Assembly: GCA_030180135.1 (NCBI GenBank)
Contig: CM058231.1
Coordinates: 27,097,034-27,161,033 of the forward strand
From: Orychophragmus violaceus
Taxonomy: Eukaryota; Streptophyta; Magnoliopsida; Brassicales; Brassicaceae
Length of the DNA: 64,000 nt
Direction of reading: 5' to 3'
The notes below the pieces were generated by a model, which worked only from the letters and a program-made list of their open reading frames with translations, did no database searches and was not told the origin of the DNA. A program made the translations under genes and the position numbers. This document shows, piece by piece, positions 58,170 to 64,000 of this stretch; the stretch's first letter is position 1; each line of letters starts with the position of its first letter.

Positions 58170-61100
58170 AAACAGGTTTTAAATGAGTTTTTCGGACGAT
58201 CAGGAATGGAAACCGATAGAACCGAAGAAACTTGTAAAATCCATAACATGAGCTACGGTTATCCAACAAGTTGCTAAATTCATTAAAAATCATCAAGAAT
58301 CTGAGTTTGAGGCTTGGGGATTTATGGGATCAAATGAAGGGTTTTTTAAATATTAAATGCGAAAGCGGCTAAACCGAAGCAACATCACAGAACGGAATTA
58401 AGGAATGGTTCAAGCTGATTGGTTCATTGGATTTGGTCATAGTGAACCTTCAGAGGACAAGTATAACCTCTCCAGTGTCGCCACTTCCCCTCCCTTGGTG
58501 CAATGCATGGTTTTTGTGTTCAGTGAACCATTTTGGATGGAATCAACTATCTTATCAATTCAATTCACCAAAAACTCCCATCGGCCATATCTCTAGTTCT
58601 CTCTCTCTCTTGGTCTCTTCAAATCCATCTGAAAAACCCAGCAAAACATCAAGAAAAGCTTGAAGTTATGAAGATGTTCTTCATTACTTGAAGAACAAGT
58701 TAAGTTCATAACCTCTAAACTAAAAATCTATCCCACAAATCACTTGCACCACTGAGACCACCATCATCTACTCTTCAACCGCCACCTCTCAAGAGTCGTC
58801 TCTGTCGCTGGAGAGCCACCGGAGCCGCTGTGGAGAGTCATCGACAAGGTTCTCTCCTTCTCTCTCCTTTTCTTGACTGGTTCAAGCCTCTCCACCTCCC
58901 TTAGAAGTGTCCTCTTACTCTTGGAAATATTCTCAGCCACCAGAGCTTCACCTCAGTCGTCGGAAAATCCTCTTCTTCACTGGTCAACACCGGACCACTT
59001 TGGTCAACGCCGGAGTTTGGTCGCCGGAGAAGCTTCTCTCACCTCAATCACAGCCGGTTCGATGGGGATGGTTTGGTGGTGGGTTTTAAGTTAATCAAGT
59101 TGGTTAAGGGCATTGGGTTGATTGAACTAAACCGGGTTGAAATCAGTCAACCGGTTTAGTGGTTAACGATTCCGTTTGGTGGTCAAAGCTAGTTCAATTG
59201 GGTTATCTAGACCGGTTCAACTGAAGATTGGGTCAAGTCGGTTCAGCTGGTTTGATAATTGGGGTCAACCGGTACAAGAAAGTCAACGGTCAACGGCAAA
59301 GTCAACGCCGGTCAACGCTGTCAGTCAACACCAGAAACTGAGCCGGTCAACGCTCGTTACTTCATTTGTTGGTTCGGAGTGTTCGTGTCAGGGTTCGGTA
59401 AGGTTCGAGATCAACGTCGGTCAACGCTCGGTCAACGCTCGGTCAACTGCCGTTACTTGATTTGTTGGTTCGGAGTGTTCGTGTTGGGGTTCAAGAAGGT
59501 TCAGGATCCGCATCCGTCTCATCCGTCTGTCCTTCTGCGTTACTTACCGTGAGTCGGCTAAACTGCATCGTAGATAGTTAATCATATAGATCGAGAATCC
59601 TTAAACCGTAATTTAGGAATGCATACCCATTATTTGAATGATTGATTAATGATGGTTATTGGTTAATGCTGAATTGGTTAGGTTAATTAAACGTATGCTA
59701 GGTGGTTAGAGTTAATCTGTTGATTGCCCGTTAGGTTGTTAGTGTTGATTGAATGTTGCATTCATATATGAATGTTGCATTCATATAGTCCATGCATGAT
59801 ATGACATATATGCATATTTACGTATTAAAGAACGATACTAAATGAATCTATATATGGGAATTAAGACGACATTGAAATATGGATTAAAACACTTAACTCA
59901 CGTATACAATAAATAACGGGGTGGTTAGTTTAATAGACGTGTTAAGGGTTAATGAATAAAGTTAAGTTAATAATGAGATGTAGGGGAGTTAGTAAGTTTA
60001 CTAACTCTAAACCGACAGATCGAGGAGTTACTAAAAGATATTTAAGAAATATAAATTAAAAAGAATTAGTGAATGGTGAGCCGTCTACGGTTTAGCAATC
60101 CGCTAATCCAACGTAGCAGACTAAATGAGCTTAAAAGATGTTAATGAACTTAAAGGCTTGTTTAATGGTTTGATTGTGTGTTGTTGCTTTGATGTTGTGT
60201 GTTTGTGTGCAGGCCTGTGTTTATACTACTCCGGTGTTGAGCCGGGTAGTCAGTTGCGTGGTACTTACCTCGGTCATGGGACCAGGTAAGTTTGTCGTTA
60301 CCCGATTCGGTATAGCATCCAAAAGAGTTGGTGGTGGTGATCGATGCTGCTTTTTTATTTATGTTGACCTTGACGGTTTTGCATTTTGTGTTAGAGTCCC
60401 AGTGAGTCTGCGTGTTTACTTATTCACTAGGATTCTAGGGTGCGTTAGATCCCGCAAGTCTAGGATTGAAAGTGTTCCGGTACTTCCGACCCTATTAGAT
60501 CCTCGGGTAGTTTCCTGATCAAATTGTGTGCCTTCGTTGGTGATTCTGATCATGATGTGAACCTACTAAGTGACGCCGGTAGGTGTGTGGTCCGGAGAAT
60601 ACAAGATCATGTCCTAGGGCCAGACTGCATGAAAACTTAGGTTACCGTGGGGTAGCCCGAGTCGCTGTGTATCAATGAACTGAGAACAGTGTCCTAGGTC
60701 GTAGGACTTTGTGTCTATGTCTAGGAGTCGTGGGTAGTTTTAGTTACCATGTCGGTAGCTAAGTGTTCCCGTGGAATTTACCGAGTTTGCATAGTGGGCC
60801 CAGTGGTGTTAAGTTCGTTGTGCGCTATAGATAGATCGAGTCTAATCGAGGGCATGTTCCGCAGTGGCTTCGATTTCCGTAATCCTTCCTATTATTTGCA
60901 AGTGCTTGTGTGTTGTGGGTCTATCATGTCGTGTTGACACTGGATAGATCATTTCTTCTTTATGATTGTTATTTTGGGTTTTGGGGCGGGAATTGTAGTT
61001 ATAGATAGACTAGAAGCCGTTAGTGGGGAGCCGACTCGCTGGGTGATCTTAGATCGCTCATTATATTCTTTTTGTGTTTTTCAGGTTTAGCAGCGACGGA

Positions 61101-61500
61101 CGCGGGAGGTCCTCGGTGTAGGTTTGGGATCGCTTGTGGGATGGAGGTTTTGATTCGAGGTTTTGATTGTTGTATTTCAGTTCGGCTTTATGGCTCCTGC
61201 TTTATTTTTTGTTTTATTGTGATTATAATTTGATAGGCAAATTGTTTTGTAAACGTTATGTAAACATTTATTTACTTAGAAATGAAATTGCTTCCCTGGT
61301 ATTTTGGTTTAGTCCGAACCGACACAACTCGCGGAAGCAATACAGGTTCAAAAGCTTTGTATTGTGGATGCGAGGTAAACGGGGTCAAGAACGGTTTGGT
61401 GTGAGGCCGTGTCTCAAACTGAACTGTCTCTGACTTTGTATTGTGACGAACTTTCTCGTTTGACTTTCTTGGGTTCGACTTGGTCATGTTCTTGTTTGAT
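58170..61500 (+). mobile_element. Gypsy-type LTR or LTR fragment (element J), related to element L
   Basis: 58170-59530 is collinear with 1529-1 reversed: same order of a TTGCTAAATTCATT segment, a CCATGCAT segment, GA/CT-rich leader and a GGTCAACG-rich block (59250-59455). 59560-61500 extends the same unit beyond the left window edge. No gag, pol or PBS was found; the first 150-200 bases present in element L are missing at the junction with the copia relic. A solo or truncated long LTR is the best reading. Open frames here, such as 60174-60518, lack any domain. Confidence 0.5.
59250..59460 (+). repeat. GGTCAACG-rich short repeats
   Basis: More than ten copies of GGTCAACGYYG/GTCAACG; mirrored by GTTGACC repeats at 120-350 on the other side of the window. 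Confidence 0.85.
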
Positions 61501-61835
61501 TGTTGACCGGTCAAAAACTCACCACCGAACCGCCGCGACCAAATCCTAGAGAAACCGCCTCGCCAGCATCACATACCCGAGAGAAGCCAACCGCAAGAGG
61601 AGCCCAAGGCTTGAAAAGAGAAAGAAATAAGGAGGTTAAAGCCCTCTCACGGCACTAACAAGAGGCAAACAGTGGAAAAAGACGGTGTCACCAAAAGATA
61701 GAGAGAAGGAGAAGAAAACCAAAAAGAGAAAGAGAGAGAGAGAGGAGGTCGTCCCACAATCATCTTTTTAGTGGAATTCAGGTAAGAAAGGAAGTAAAAG
61801 TCGTAGACCTTAAGATGAACGTGCAATAACATATA
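61501..61835. other. Unassigned purine-rich DNA
   Basis: No frame supported; AGAGAG-rich around 61720-61745. Confidence 0.35.
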
Positions 61836-62076
61836 CTCCCTCCGTTTCATATTAAGTGTCGTTTAAGGTTTTTTCACACATATTAAGAAATGAATTAAAT
61901 TTTCTGATTTACCCTTCATTAATTACATATATAAGGTGTTCACACTATTATTAAGCTAAAAGACTAAGGATAAAATTGGAAAATTTAGTTAAAAATTGCA
62001 TTGGAAATGTAAAACGACACTTATAATGAAACAAAAATTAAACTCTAAAACGACATTTAATATGAAACGGAGGGAG
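61836..62076. mobile_element. Stowaway-type MITE, 241 bp
   Basis: Inverted ends CTCCCTCCGTTTCATATTAA and the complementary TTTAATATGAAACGGAGGGAG flanked by TA on both sides (61834-61835, 62077-62078), diagnostic of Tc1/mariner-type Stowaway elements. No coding capacity. Confidence 0.95.
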
Positions 62077-62078
62077 TA

Positions 62079-64000
62079 TTACATTCTTTATCATAACTAC
62101 GGCTAGCAATGCCAATGTTTTTACCCATATATATTTTTTCAAACAATTAAACTATGAAAGATATATCAATATGTATATAGGGCAAAATTTTAAGGTTTAC
62201 TTATTGATTTCTTATCTAATTTAATTCAATCAATTACTCCGAAGTCTGTAGTTCGTACAAAATGCTACAAACAATAGAAACATCAATTTCCAAGTAAAGG
62301 AATAAAGCCAGGAGTAGTACATCGATCCTCTTATCTTCTCAACAAAAGGTTGATGCCTTTGTTTTTGAAGTTTTCTGCATATTGATGTGGTCCAGCCCAA
62401 ACCATAGTTGATAATTATCCTTTTTATCTTTTTTTTTAATCTTAACCTAATGTTTTTTGGATTATCCAATTCTGCACAATATCTTTCATTATTCAGTGTT
62501 TTTTGTTATATTTTCCATTTTCTCGTACAATTGTAAGGTTCAAACCATCCCTGTCTGTCAACCCCATGTTGTTTTCATCTTGTGGGCCCTACTTTCGTCC
62601 GACATTAGACTTAGATCGTTTAAAATATTTGTTTATTGACTTTGCAAATTATCACACGATCTTTCTATTTGTTTTGTCTTCACTCACACGATGCCATAAT
62701 CATTTCGTGGTAGATTATTTATCCTTTTGTTGTTCTAGTTCAAATACACAAAATTCTAGAGTTTTCTTTAAATAAGTGTCCAAAAAAATACATGCACTTT
62801 GATGATATATATAGTTAAGTTAATTTTTATGTCTCCCAGCATATATCATAAATTGAAATGTTACAAATATATTAATCGATGCTCGCTATAAACCCCAATA
62901 TGCCATGGCCAGACTCACTAGGGAAAAGAGGTGCGACAGTTCGGGACTGAACCCAATGTCCTTCCACGTTATTATAACTAAGAACCTCGTTTTTTTATAT
63001 TTTATATCAAAATAAAAATATTTAAAAAATAATTTGTTACGAATCTACACACTTACTCATAATTGTTTTTTTCAAAATATATAATTAAAACCTTATAATA
63101 TTTTATTTGTCCTAAAATCAATAAAATTATAACATTTCAATCCCGGTTAAAACCTACAAATATTTTATTTTTCCTAAAATCCATAAAATATTTTATTTGT
63201 CCTAGTTAAAACCATTTAAAATCCTAAAGTCTATTTTGAAAAGTTAAGAAAAAGAAAGAGTTAGACCCTAACTCTCTTTTTCTATTTAAGGATGTGACCA
63301 CCAAAAAAAAAAAAGGAAAGAGAGAAAAGCTCGGCGAAGCCCTGCGGAATTCGAGAGCCGTCAGCCGTCAACCACAATCTTTGCAGATCCTTCGGAGATA
63401 AGCAATGTTGTGTTGGAAACATGAGGATGAAGCCTTTGGGAGATTTCTTCTCGGATTTCCATCACCAATATGGCCGTCACTTTGTAATATGTCGTTGGAA
63501 AAATCTCAGTCTCTTATTTTCAGAAATTTTAGAATATTCCTGATTTGACTTAATGTTTGAAAGATTTCCGTTTTACAAAACTTGTATGTGTATTGTGAAT
63601 ATGTAACCAGTCTACCGGATCTATGTTTTGGTTGGGAAAACGAGATCTCTTTAATTAATCCGAAACTTTTCAGAGTCATTCTAGACTTGTAAATGTATAT
63701 CTCGGCTTAAGAAGAACCGAAGAGGACCTCTAGATCATAGGGAAGCGTGTTTTCTAAGTGGTAGTAGCAGTTATGCCCAATAAGAGATTGTTCTTCACTG
63801 TGGCTAATGTGAGGACTGGTTGTGGACTTCTTCTCTTTCATTCATCTTTCTTCAGGGCGTTAGTCATTTGTTAATGTCCGCTTCCTATGTATATCTATAT
63901 GACAATGCATAGTTGAGTGTGACGTGTAAACACATATATGACGTCTATCTATCATAGATCTATAGTTTTTTGTTATTGTTGTTGATTTGTGTTGATATGA
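62079..64000. other. AT-rich DNA with one weak gene-like start
   Basis: Mostly featureless. At 63260-63420 a GACCCTAAC telobox-like motif and CTATTTAAGG precede a short open frame at 63404-63547 (MLCWKHEDEAFGRFLLGFPS, 47 codons), resembling a promoter and first exon, but no family was recognised. Confidence 0.3.

Noticed and set aside
60174..60518. 114-codon frame as a host gene
   Set aside because: No domain, sits within the long repeat element J and lacks a promoter or splice context.
62880..63000. tRNA-like GGGACTGAACCC segment
   Set aside because: Only a weak box-B-like match without a box A at proper distance.

Overview
This is plant nuclear DNA, most likely from a Brassicaceae species close to Arabidopsis. 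The evidence is a Ty1/copia, Ty3/gypsy (Athila) and CACTA transposon mix, a B2-cyclin fragment (an N-terminus starting MVNSCENKI), an At2g35280-like F-box fragment, a DUF26 (cysteine-rich repeat secretory) fragment, and a 500-N scaffold gap. No intact host gene was found. The window is a heterochromatin-like transposon nest followed by a gene-fragment region.

Positions 1-42127 form one nest whose layers can be ordered from target-site duplications. The oldest layer is a minus-strand copia (element D: 19051-22134 plus 40324-42127). D received a minus-strand Athila (element A: 1530-2963, 16806-19050) and an 18.2-kb CACTA (element E: 22135-40320, TSD GCT). A was then hit by a plus-strand Athila (B: 2964-16805, TSD CTCAC) and apparently by a gypsy-type element at the left edge (L: 1-1529). 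B's gag was hit by a very young copia (C: 4563-11874, TSD GCTCA, LTRs differing at 2 positions). E was hit by a minus-strand copia (F: 29797-37104, TSD TGATT) with an intact 1019-codon pol.

E carries a decayed TNP2-type transposase, a captured F-box fragment, and a minus-strand segment with a TATA-like box and two long fold-backs that resembles a transposon-borne MIRNA locus. Positions 42202-45408 hold two further CACTA ends and AT-rich DNA. From 46 to 51 kb lies a B2-cyclin fragment split by a CACTA (H, 47788-50635, TSD TAA) in intron 1 and bounded by a non-autonomous hAT (46693-47522, TSD CTCACATG). H itself carries spliced-looking gene fragments.

Positions 52-64 kb hold a copia gag pseudogene broken by a hAT MITE, a truncated DUF26 gene, long AT-rich DNA, a copia RNase H relic, a second gypsy-type LTR related to the left edge but inverted, and a Stowaway MITE. 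The elements interact as hosts and guests: C keeps gag but has lost pol, F keeps pol but has a broken gag, and B has gag-protease only, so recent movement must have used proteins supplied in trans. Lineage names are inferred from motifs; no database search was possible.
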